Shown piece after piece: positions 26,816 to 35,761 of a stretch of 64,000 nt of DNA. The stretch's first letter is position 1; the number at the start of each line of letters is the position of its first letter. Made by a program: the position numbers and the translations under genes. The notes below the pieces were generated by a model. The model saw nothing but the letters and a program-made list of their open reading frames with translations, did no database searches and had not been told where the DNA came from. Origin of the DNA: Cyanobacterium sp. HL-69 (GTDB taxonomy: Bacteria; Cyanobacteriota; Cyanobacteriia; Cyanobacteriales; Cyanobacteriaceae); contig CP024912.1 of the NCBI GenBank assembly GCA_002813895.1, positions 3,007,836-3,071,835 of the forward strand, in the 5' to 3' direction.

Positions 26816-28990
26816 ATGAAACATCACTATCAGCAATGGTTATCAAAAGTCACCCCAGAGGATTTTAGCCCAAATTATCATAATTTAATAGATTACTATC
26901 TAAGGGCGATCGAAACAAATCCCGATATAGTTACTAATTACTGGTATTTAGGATTAGCTTATTTATTAGATGAAAATTTAACCCAAGCCCAAGAAACATG
27001 GTTTTTTATCTTCGCCCAAGCAGCAGAAGAGTTACAACCATATTCCCAAGAATTATTAGAAATACTCAATTTAGAAGCCCTCAGACAAGAAAAATTATCC
27101 CATACCAAACTCCACTTATTAATTTGCCAACAAATAGCAGAAATTGACCCCGAAAATATTAATAACCTTCTTACAGTTGTTATCCTACAAATAAAATTAC
27201 AAGAGTTTGAGATTAACCAATTAGAAGAATATAATCTAAAAGAATTAATCGCTACAGCAGATAAAGATAGTATTGATTTTGCCCTCATTCTTGATTTTAT
27301 TCCTCATATCTTAGAATATCCTTACGAACAAACTGTTTTATTAATCCAATCAATCCTGACATATACCCAAGGCAATGAAACAATAATCACTGAAATTGTT
27401 AATCTCGCCACCGACATAGAAAGAAAAAAACAATACACTATTTATGCCATTCGTTTACTAGAAGTTTGTAACCTATTTCCCCATCAACAACTAGATATTT
27501 ATCGCAACCTATATAGTTTTTATAAAAAAACCAAAGACATCGACAAACTTATCGCTATTTGTGAACAATATCGAGATAGAAGCCATAATTTCTCTGATAA
27601 ACTAGAAAGCCAGAATTTACTACTTAATACCTATCTCACCGTCGCCCAATGGGATAAAGCCTTAATCTTAGCTGAACAACAGTACCAATTATATGAAGAT
27701 ATAGAAAATCATATCGAAGACTTAAAACAATCTCAGAGTAAAGATAGTTTTATCATTGGTGGCATTAACTTTTGGTATCTCAAAGATGATCTTAGCTATA
27801 ATCGTAAGCTAATCAATCAAACTGCCAAAATATTTCAACAGGTTAATCAATCAAATTATCCTTCATTTACCTTCCATAAACCTCAAAAAAAAGAAAAGCT
27901 AAAAATAGGCTATCTCGCCCATACCCTAAAAAATCATTCCGTTGGTTTTCTCTCAAGATGGTTAATGCTTTATCACGATAAAGAAAACTTCGATATACAT
28001 TTATACATGAATCAAAATCGTGAAGATGACATCACCGAAAAATGGTTTAAACCCCACGCCTCAAAAATAACTAAAGTTCAAAAAGATACCCGTAGTTTAA
28101 TTAATGCTATCTACGATGACAAAATCGATATTTTAGTAGATTTAGACAGTTTAACCTTAAATAGCTCTTGTTTGGTAACTGTGGCAAAACCAGCCCCCAT
28201 TCAAGTGACATGGTTAGGCATGGATGCTACAGGAATACCAAATATAGATTATTTTATTGCCGATGATTATGTAATTCCGCCCCAAAGCGAACAACACTAC
28301 CAAGAAAAAATTTGGCGATTACCCCATACTTATCTGGCGGTGGATGGTTTTGAAATGGCTAACCCTACTTTAAAAAAAGCTGATTTAAACATTCCAGAAT
28401 CTGCCGTTATATTTTTAAATGTGCAAAATTCTGCAAAACTCAATCCCCATTTGGTTAACCTACAAATGCAAATTATTAGTCAAGTAGAAGATAGTTATTT
28501 GATTTTTAAAGTAAAACAAGATGAGACAAGGTTAAAAAAATATATCTATGAATGTGCTGATAAATTTGATAATGTTCAAGATAGATTAAGATTTATTCCC
28601 TATGATGAAACCGTAGAACTACATCGGGCAAATCTGGCGATCGCAGATATTTTCCTCGATACATATCCCTACAATGGCGCCACCACAACCCTCGAGGCAC
28701 TATGGGCAGAAATCCCCACTGTGACTAGGGTAGGAGAACAATTTGCCTCCCGCAATGCTTACGGATTTATGATGAATGCCAACATTCAAGAAGGTATTGC
28801 GTGGACAGATGAAGAATACATAACATGGGGTGTAAAACTAGCGAAAAATGAAAATTTAAGGAGAGACATTAGCTGGAAATTAAGGCAATCTAAACGAAAA
28901 TCTCCCTTGTGGAATAGTAAACAATTTACCAAAGAAATGGAAAACGCTTATCAGCAAATGTGGCAAATTTATCTCGAGGAGAATCAATAA
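26816..28990 (+). CDS. TPR/GT41 glycosyltransferase 2
   Basis: This 724-residue paralogue has the same layout: TPR-like N-half (NYWYLGLAYLLDENL) and GT41 C-half with KIGYLAHTLKNHSVGF (H374), IDILVDLDSLT, KPAPIQVTWLGMDATGIP, NSAKLN and LDTYPYNGATTTLEALW. All expected donor-site blocks are kept, so it is probably active. It starts 13 bases after enzyme 1, and its stop is immediately followed by the ATG of enzyme 3, which indicates one operon. Confidence 0.85.
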   Translation: MKHHYQQWLSKVTPEDFSPNYHNLIDYYLRAIETNPDIVTNYWYLGLAYLLDENLTQAQETWFFIFAQAAEELQPYSQELLEILNLEALRQEKLSHTKLHLLICQQIAEIDPENINNLLTVVILQIKLQEFEINQLEEYNLKELIATADKDSIDFALILDFIPHILEYPYEQTVLLIQSILTYTQGNETIITEIVNLATDIERKKQYTIYAIRLLEVCNLFPHQQLDIYRNLYSFYKKTKDIDKLIAICEQYRDRSHNFSDKLESQNLLLNTYLTVAQWDKALILAEQQYQLYEDIENHIEDLKQSQSKDSFIIGGINFWYLKDDLSYNRKLINQTAKIFQQVNQSNYPSFTFHKPQKKEKLKIGYLAHTLKNHSVGFLSRWLMLYHDKENFDIHLYMNQNREDDITEKWFKPHASKITKVQKDTRSLINAIYDDKIDILVDLDSLTLNSSCLVTVAKPAPIQVTWLGMDATGIPNIDYFIADDYVIPPQSEQHYQEKIWRLPHTYLAVDGFEMANPTLKKADLNIPESAVIFLNVQNSAKLNPHLVNLQMQIISQVEDSYLIFKVKQDETRLKKYIYECADKFDNVQDRLRFIPYDETVELHRANLAIADIFLDTYPYNGATTTLEALWAEIPTVTRVGEQFASRNAYGFMMNANIQEGIAWTDEEYITWGVKLAKNENLRRDISWKLRQSKRKSPLWNSKQFTKEMENAYQQMWQIYLEENQ

Positions 28991-31177
28991 ATGTTTAATG
29001 TTGATAATAGTATTGATGATTTTTTACAAAATCAAAAATATCAAGAACTACAAGAACTTTTAGAAAAAAAAGTCGAATTAGAGCCAAATAATTTAATTAG
29101 TTATATTTATTTAGGTTTAGTTTATTTTCTCCTCAATCAAAAAGAAGAAGCCCAAGCAACTTGGTTTTTAATTCTCATGGCAGAAGATGAATTTGCCTCA
29201 ACAAAATTAATAAAAATTTTAGACCAAGAAGCACACCGACAATGGAAATTTAATAATTATCAACTATCCTATAACTTAAGAGAAATTATCAAAGATAATA
29301 ATCCATATCTAGTCAATAATTTATTATTAATGGCAGAATTAGCGATTAACTTAAAGATAATTAATAATGATTATTTAGTCAATCTATCTTTAGTAGAAGC
29401 CATTAAAAATACACACAAAAAAGATATAGATACAGATATTTTATCCTCTGTTTTTGCACAAATTTTAGACTTTCCCTTTTTAATTAATATTGATTTAGCT
29501 GCCGCTATCCTTGAAAATCAAAATGGAGATAAAAAATTACTCCAAATTATTTCCGATAAAGCCTATAAAGTTGGGCTAGAAAATAATTACTTATACTATG
29601 GTGCAGAACTGACAAAAATTTGCTTAGAATATCAACCTGATAATTTACCTTTAATAAAACAAATATATAAATGCTACGATGGTGCTGAAGATTTTCATAA
29701 ATTAGAAAAAACAGCCTTAAGTTTTATTAAATATAGTACCAATGACCTAGAAAAATTATACGGTGTTTATTTATTAATGCGAGGAACTATTCAAGCAGGA
29801 AAATGGAATAACTATTCAAAGATATATCAAGACTATTTCTCTTTACTATCACAATTAAACTCCTATGAAAATAATAACAAAAATGAAATTTTTGACGGAT
29901 ATATAGAGTATATGTTAGTTTCTATCTGTCACTTTCTATTCTATTTTAATGATAGTCCTCAAATTAATCGAAAAGTCATTAATCAAGTATCGAATTTATA
30001 TCAAAAATTAACAAAGAAACGTTATGGAGAACTATTAGCAAATTCTCCTCCTGTAACAAAAAATATTTCTAAACAGAAAAAACTAAAAATAGGGTTGGTT
30101 TCCGAAGCTCTTAGAGTCAATTGTGTAGGAATTTTAAGTCGTTGGCTTATAGAATATATGGATCGAGATAAATACGATATTTATGTATATAAAGTAAAAG
30201 GCAGAGAAGATTTTTTTACCAATGAATGGTTTAAAAATAAAGTTACTCAATACTATTGTTTTGATGAAATAAAAGACACCTATGAGCAAATCAAGAAAGA
30301 TGAAATAGATATTCTCATGGAGTTAGATTGTTTTACCAATAGTTTTACCAATGCTTTAATGACATTAAAACCAGCACCCATTCAGGTTAGTTGGTTAGGC
30401 TTAGATTCTACAGGGATACCAGCCATTGATTATTTTGTAGTGGATTCTTATGTGTTACCTGATAATGCCCAAACTTATTATCAAGAAAAAATATGGCGTT
30501 TACCCCATACTTATATTGCTGTTGATGGTTTTGAAGTAAATACTCCATCTTTAACAAGAGAAAGTTTAGGTATCTCAGACAGTGCCATTATCTATTTGAG
30601 CTTACAAACAGGTTTCAAAAGACATCCTGACTACATTCGTTTGCAAATGAAAATCTTACAGCAAGTTGCTGATGGTTATTTTCTGGTTTCGGGGTATAGA
30701 AATGAATGGAGTATGAGTAATATTAAAAATTTATTTACAGAAATAGCCCAACAAGAGGGGGGAAATCCCGACAGAATTAAGTTTTTACCCTATATGCCGT
30801 TACAAGATTATCGAGCTAATTTGCTTATCGGCGATGTAGTTTTAGACACATATCCTTTCAATGGTGCAACCACAACCCTAGATGCTTTATGGTTAAATAT
30901 TCCCCTCGTCACTAGGGTAGGGCAACAATTTCATGCCCGTCAGGGTTATACATTTTTACAAAATTTGGGTATCACTGAAGGTATTGCTTACACTGATGAG
31001 GAATATATTCAATGGGGAGTTAAGTTTGGTACGGATGAAGAATTAAGAAAAAAAGTATATTGGAAATTAAAGGAGTCGAAAAAAACTTCTCCTTTATGGA
31101 ATGGTAAACAGTTTGCCAGAGAAATGGAAAAGGCATATCAACAAATGTGGGAAATTTATCTTCAGGAAAATCAATAA
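28991..31177 (+). CDS. TPR/GT41 glycosyltransferase 3, catalytic-region His replaced by Cys
   Basis: This 728-residue paralogue has LISYIYLGLVYFLL at the N-terminus. In the first GT41 block the sequence is KIGLVSEALRVNCVGIL, so the aligned His is Cys378. The donor-site lysine (TGFKRH), KPAPIQVSWLGLDSTGIP and LDTYPFNGATTTLDALW are kept. The last 110 residues are almost identical to enzyme 4. It is stop-to-start adjacent to its neighbours. It may be altered or inactive and serve a partner role (inference). Confidence 0.82.
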   Translation: MFNVDNSIDDFLQNQKYQELQELLEKKVELEPNNLISYIYLGLVYFLLNQKEEAQATWFLILMAEDEFASTKLIKILDQEAHRQWKFNNYQLSYNLREIIKDNNPYLVNNLLLMAELAINLKIINNDYLVNLSLVEAIKNTHKKDIDTDILSSVFAQILDFPFLINIDLAAAILENQNGDKKLLQIISDKAYKVGLENNYLYYGAELTKICLEYQPDNLPLIKQIYKCYDGAEDFHKLEKTALSFIKYSTNDLEKLYGVYLLMRGTIQAGKWNNYSKIYQDYFSLLSQLNSYENNNKNEIFDGYIEYMLVSICHFLFYFNDSPQINRKVINQVSNLYQKLTKKRYGELLANSPPVTKNISKQKKLKIGLVSEALRVNCVGILSRWLIEYMDRDKYDIYVYKVKGREDFFTNEWFKNKVTQYYCFDEIKDTYEQIKKDEIDILMELDCFTNSFTNALMTLKPAPIQVSWLGLDSTGIPAIDYFVVDSYVLPDNAQTYYQEKIWRLPHTYIAVDGFEVNTPSLTRESLGISDSAIIYLSLQTGFKRHPDYIRLQMKILQQVADGYFLVSGYRNEWSMSNIKNLFTEIAQQEGGNPDRIKFLPYMPLQDYRANLLIGDVVLDTYPFNGATTTLDALWLNIPLVTRVGQQFHARQGYTFLQNLGITEGIAYTDEEYIQWGVKFGTDEELRKKVYWKLKESKKTSPLWNGKQFAREMEKAYQQMWEIYLQENQ

Positions 31178-33013
31178 ATGACAAATTATCAACAAAAAAT
31201 AGAACAGCTTTTAGGAGCTAAAAAATATGTAGAGTTAATTTCTTATTTAGAAGATAATATCGAGTATATTTCCCAAGATAAGTTAGGTATAAATCTATTT
31301 TGGGATGTAGTTCCCCAATTATTATTAACCCAAAGACAAAAAGCCTTAAGTCTGGTAGAAAAAGCAATTAATTATGTCAATGATATTGATGAATGCGTCA
31401 AGAAACTTGATCATGTTTACCAAAGATCAAAAAGTAAATTTCCTGATTTTTCTCTTCAGTTATTAGAACTATGTATAAACATAAAACCCAATGATCTTTA
31501 TTTAGAAAAAAATCTTGTTTGGCATTATATATTACTTGGAGATTATCAACAGGCCTTAACTTTAGCACAACAAATATATACAAAAGCAGATAATTTAGGT
31601 CTGAAAGTTTACCTTCACTATTTAATTTTTGAAGTGATAACTGCAGGGGGAATGTGGGATATTCTTCCCCAATATTTAGAAGAATTTAAATTGAACTTAT
31701 ATAAAACCATTGAATCTCAAGTTGCTCCAAGATTTATTGAAGATGTTTTTGTAAGTATTACTCCTCCATTAATAGCAAGAGAAGATAATCTATCTCAAAA
31801 TAGATTTTTACAAAATAAAATTGCTGAATTATTTACCAAAGAAACTAGAGCTAAATATTCATCTTTAATATTATCTTTATCGAAACAAAATCAAGTAAAG
31901 AAAGACAATATAAAATCAACAAAAAAGTTAAAAATAGGATATATTTCCAGTGCTTTGCGTCATAATCCTGTGGGTTATTTATCTCGTTGGTTGTTGAAAT
32001 ATTATGATCGTGATAAATTTGAGGTTTTTATTTATTTAATGAGTGACGATGAAGATGATATAACTCAACAATGGTTTTTTCAAAATGCTACTAAATATCG
32101 CAAATTTCCCATTGCTAATATTCCAGAAATAGTTAGCCAAATTAGTCAAGATGAATTAGATATTTTAGTGGATTTAGATTGTTTAACTAATCATAGAACT
32201 TCTCAAGTAATGACTTTTAAGTTAGCCCCTATTCAGGCAAGTTGGTTAGGTTTAGATTCTACGGGGATTCCTACCATTGATTATTTTATAGCGGATTCTT
32301 TTATTTTACCTAATAATGCCCAAACTTATTATCAAGAAAAAATTTGGCGTTTACCTAATTGTTATCTTGCGGTTGATGGTTTTGAAAGTGCCACACCTAA
32401 ATTATTATCAAAGGTAGATGGGATAGTAAATGAAAATGCGATTATTTATTGGACAATTCAAACAGGATGGAAAAAAAGTGAAAAATCGTTAAGATTACAA
32501 CTAAAAATTTTAAAACAAGTTGATAATAGTTATCTTTTTATTCAATGTAATGGTAATGATAAAAGTATTAGAGAAATTGTACAACAAGAGGGAGTGGACG
32601 TAAATAGAATCAAACTTTTGCCTTTTGTACCTCTCCTCAATTACAGAGCTAATTTTTTCTTAACGAATATTCTATTAGATAATTATCCTTTTAATGGGGC
32701 AACTAGCACTCTTGATGCTTTATGGTTAAATATTCCCCTTGTCACTAGAGTCGGTGAGCAATTCCACGCCCGTCAGGGTTATACTTTTTTAAAAAATTTA
32801 GGTATCACTGAAGGTATTGCTTACACTGATGAGGAATATATTCAATGGGGAGTCAAGTTTGGTAAGGATGAGGAATTGAGAAAGAAAGTATATTGGAAAC
32901 TGAGACAATCTAAGAAAACCTCTCCCCTCTGGGATGGTAAGCAGTTTACTAGGGAGATGGAAAAGGCATATCAACAAATGTGGGAAATATATTTGAGAGA
33001 AAATGCAAGTTAA
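31178..33013 (+). CDS. TPR/GT41 glycosyltransferase 4, short form
   Basis: This 611-residue paralogue is shorter, mainly through a reduced TPR half: the NYxYLGLAYLL block that opens the others is missing. In the first GT41 block KIGYISSALRHNPVGYL the aligned position is Asn263, with a His one residue earlier (H262). KLAPIQASWLGLDSTGIP, TGWKKS and LDNYPFNGATSTLDALW follow. The 3' part is nearly the same as in enzyme 3, a sign of recent duplication or gene conversion. It starts on the base after the stop of enzyme 3. Confidence 0.82.
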   Translation: MTNYQQKIEQLLGAKKYVELISYLEDNIEYISQDKLGINLFWDVVPQLLLTQRQKALSLVEKAINYVNDIDECVKKLDHVYQRSKSKFPDFSLQLLELCINIKPNDLYLEKNLVWHYILLGDYQQALTLAQQIYTKADNLGLKVYLHYLIFEVITAGGMWDILPQYLEEFKLNLYKTIESQVAPRFIEDVFVSITPPLIAREDNLSQNRFLQNKIAELFTKETRAKYSSLILSLSKQNQVKKDNIKSTKKLKIGYISSALRHNPVGYLSRWLLKYYDRDKFEVFIYLMSDDEDDITQQWFFQNATKYRKFPIANIPEIVSQISQDELDILVDLDCLTNHRTSQVMTFKLAPIQASWLGLDSTGIPTIDYFIADSFILPNNAQTYYQEKIWRLPNCYLAVDGFESATPKLLSKVDGIVNENAIIYWTIQTGWKKSEKSLRLQLKILKQVDNSYLFIQCNGNDKSIREIVQQEGVDVNRIKLLPFVPLLNYRANFFLTNILLDNYPFNGATSTLDALWLNIPLVTRVGEQFHARQGYTFLKNLGITEGIAYTDEEYIQWGVKFGKDEELRKKVYWKLRQSKKTSPLWDGKQFTREMEKAYQQMWEIYLRENAS

Positions 33014-33079
33014 ATGCCTCTTAGCTTATTCTTGATATAATTATTTCCATGCCGGGATTGAAATCAATCTAAAAGAAAT

Positions 33080-33637
33080 ATGTTAACCTTACCTCGTAAA
33101 AAATTTGCTATCGAAGAATATCATCAAATAATCACATCGGGCGTGTTGAAAGAAGATTATTTAATTGAGTTAATTAATGGGGAAATTTTTGAAATGTCAC
33201 CAGTAGGATTTAAACACGCTTCTTGTGTCAAAAAAATCAATTATTTATTTGCAGAAAAGTTAGGCTCAAAAGTTATTATAGGGGTACAAGATCCGATTAA
33301 ACTTAATAATAATTCTGAGCCACAGCCTGATATTGTTTTATTGAAACCTCGCAAGGATTTTTACGCAAATGACCATCCTACCGTTGAAGACATTTTCTTA
33401 TTAATTGAAGTGGCTGATAGCAGTATAGACTACGATCGCACCTTTAAAATACCTATCTATGCAGAAAATAAAGTTCAAGAAGTGTGGTTAGTGGATCTCA
33501 ATCAAAACCTATTAGAAGTATATCAAAATCCCCAGAAAAACTATTATCAGAATATAACAAAACTCTCTTCTGAAGATTCTTTAACCTTGAGTCAACCAGA
33601 AGCTATCACCATAAAACTCGATCGCATCTTGTTTTAG
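33080..33637 (+). CDS. Uma2 (DUF820) family putative endonuclease
   Basis: This 185-residue protein has the Uma2 signature: EYHQIITSGVLKEDYLIELINGEIFEMSP, then EPQPDIVLLKPR and FLLIEVADSSIDYDR with YAENKVQEVWLVDL. The Asp/Glu residues match the PD-(D/E)XK nuclease-like core. The family is greatly expanded in cyanobacteria and has no settled function. It interrupts the GT41 array between enzymes 4 and 5, with 66 and 84 bases of spacer, so it looks like a later arrival. Confidence 0.85.
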   Translation: MLTLPRKKFAIEEYHQIITSGVLKEDYLIELINGEIFEMSPVGFKHASCVKKINYLFAEKLGSKVIIGVQDPIKLNNNSEPQPDIVLLKPRKDFYANDHPTVEDIFLLIEVADSSIDYDRTFKIPIYAENKVQEVWLVDLNQNLLEVYQNPQKNYYQNITKLSSEDSLTLSQPEAITIKLDRILF

Positions 33638-33721
33638 TTACTTCATTAGAATGCGAACTTTTTGAGGCAATCATTTGATTAGACTCATCAAACGCCAATA
33701 AAATTTTTATCTTATTATTTT

Positions 33722-35752
33722 ATGGATAATATTAACAATTTTGACATCCTCAAATTTTATCAAGAAGGCAAAACAGTTCAGCTAATTACTACTTGTGAAA
33801 AATATATTTCTTTTTATCCTGATGAAATAAATAATTATTGGTGTTTAAGTGCTGCTTATTTATTAAATAATCAAATAGATATGGCTCAATCTATATGGAT
33901 GTCGGTGTTGTGGGAAAGTGATGATATAGACAAAACAACTCAAGAATTAGTATATTTTATCCACAAATTAGCAAGAGAATTAGTTATATCAAATTATTAT
34001 CAAGAAGCTAAATTATTTTATGAACAGTTGATCACTTTAGATGAAGATAATTTACTCAATTATAAATGTTTACTTGATTTAAATTTACAAATAAATAATC
34101 AAGAAGAAGCAGAAATTATTTTTAAGCATCTAATCAATTCTAATTATTCAGATCATGCTATTTATTTAGAATATGCTCAATTTTTAGCGAAACAATATCG
34201 TCACGAAGAACTATTTTTAATCTTGAAGCAAGGTATTAAAAAATTCCCTTTCGAGCAAAATTTATATTTGGCGATGGTTCAATTTCTTAAGAATAATGGT
34301 AGGGCAAAAGAGGCGATCGCCTTTGCTGAACAAGGTTTAAAATTAAATCCTGATAATATAATTTTTCAGTTAGAAAATGCCAAAATATTACCAATTATTT
34401 ATGAAAGTGAAGAAGAAATAGAGTTTTATAGAAAAAGATTTACTGAGCATTTAGATAATATCTCTCAAAATTTGTGTCTAAAAAATGAAATGGAGAAAAA
34501 AATTGCTTTAACGGCTATTAGTTTAAGTACAAATTTTTATCTTCAATATCAAGGTAAAAATGATCTCAAGATTCAAAAAAAGTATGGCGATTTATTAGAA
34601 AAAATTACTAAAGCTAATTTTGCTACAACTAGCAAATATAAAGTAAACAATGATAAAAAAAGAAGAATTAAGATAGGTATTATTTCTTGTCATTTTAGAG
34701 ATCATAATGGAGCTAATTGGGCATTAGGATGGATTAAGTCTTTAGATAAAAACAAGTTTATTATTAATTGTTACTACTTAGAAATTACAGAAGATTATAT
34801 AACAAAAGAATTTATCAAATATAGTGACAATTTTTATTTTTGTTCATCAGACTTGAAAACAACTATAGAAACAATTAACAAAGATCAGTTAAATGTTTTA
34901 ATTTATACAGATATAGGAATGAAACCTATTACGAATATTTTGGCAAGTATTCGTTTAGTATCAATTCAGTGTGTTACTTTTGGGCATCCAATTACTTCTG
35001 GTTTATCCACCATAGATTATTACATATCCAGAGAGTTAATGGAAACGGAGAATAGTAAAAATTATTATACAGAAAAGCTCATTTTGTTACCAAATAATGG
35101 TTTTTATTTAGAAGATATAAATTTACCAAAAAAAGTGACAAACAGAGAAACATTTGGTTTTGATCATAATTCTATCCTTTATTTATCCACTCAATCTTTA
35201 TTTAAATATTTACCACAATTTGATTATATTTACCCTGAAATTGCTACTCAAATTCCTTTAGCTAAATTTATTTTTATTGAATTCCCCATTAGTAAATATG
35301 TTAATCATTTATTTAGAAAAAGATTAAAAAAAGCCTTCGCTAAATATCATTTAAACTATCATGACTATTGTATTATTTTACCTCGTTTAAATGAAGAAAA
35401 ATTTATGAGTTTACATATGGTGGGAGATATTTTTTTGGATACATTTACTTGGTCAGCTGATAATACTTGTAGATTAGCTGTTAGTTGTGATTTGCCCGTT
35501 GTAACTTATCCAGGAGAGTTTATGAGAGGCAGACATTCTTACGGAATTTTAAAAATGATTGATGTGAAAGAGACTATTACTTATTCAGAAAAAGAGTATA
35601 TCGAGATGGCGATAAAACTAGGAAATAATTTGCAATGGAGACAAAAAATAATTAATAAAATGAAAAAAAATAAACATAAATTGTTCTATGATTTAGATTG
35701 TATTCAAGGATTAGAAAAATTTTTGACGAATATTGTTACCCATGAAATTTAA
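33722..35752 (+). CDS. TPR/GT41 glycosyltransferase 5, divergent subgroup
   Basis: This 676-residue protein has more regular TPRs (NLYLAMVQFLKNNGRAKEAI, EQGLKLNPDN) than enzymes 1-4. GT41 block 1 is KIGIISCHFRDHNGANWAL (H328 present). The acceptor-side block reads IQCVTFGHPITSGLSTIDYY and the donor lysine is in SLFKYLP. The NGATTTLDALW block of enzymes 1-4 is replaced by SADNTCRLA. It forms a subgroup with enzyme 6 and may use another sugar or acceptor (inference). Confidence 0.8.
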   Translation: MDNINNFDILKFYQEGKTVQLITTCEKYISFYPDEINNYWCLSAAYLLNNQIDMAQSIWMSVLWESDDIDKTTQELVYFIHKLARELVISNYYQEAKLFYEQLITLDEDNLLNYKCLLDLNLQINNQEEAEIIFKHLINSNYSDHAIYLEYAQFLAKQYRHEELFLILKQGIKKFPFEQNLYLAMVQFLKNNGRAKEAIAFAEQGLKLNPDNIIFQLENAKILPIIYESEEEIEFYRKRFTEHLDNISQNLCLKNEMEKKIALTAISLSTNFYLQYQGKNDLKIQKKYGDLLEKITKANFATTSKYKVNNDKKRRIKIGIISCHFRDHNGANWALGWIKSLDKNKFIINCYYLEITEDYITKEFIKYSDNFYFCSSDLKTTIETINKDQLNVLIYTDIGMKPITNILASIRLVSIQCVTFGHPITSGLSTIDYYISRELMETENSKNYYTEKLILLPNNGFYLEDINLPKKVTNRETFGFDHNSILYLSTQSLFKYLPQFDYIYPEIATQIPLAKFIFIEFPISKYVNHLFRKRLKKAFAKYHLNYHDYCIILPRLNEEKFMSLHMVGDIFLDTFTWSADNTCRLAVSCDLPVVTYPGEFMRGRHSYGILKMIDVKETITYSEKEYIEMAIKLGNNLQWRQKIINKMKKNKHKLFYDLDCIQGLEKFLTNIVTHEI

Positions 35753-35761
35753 TGTAGAAAA

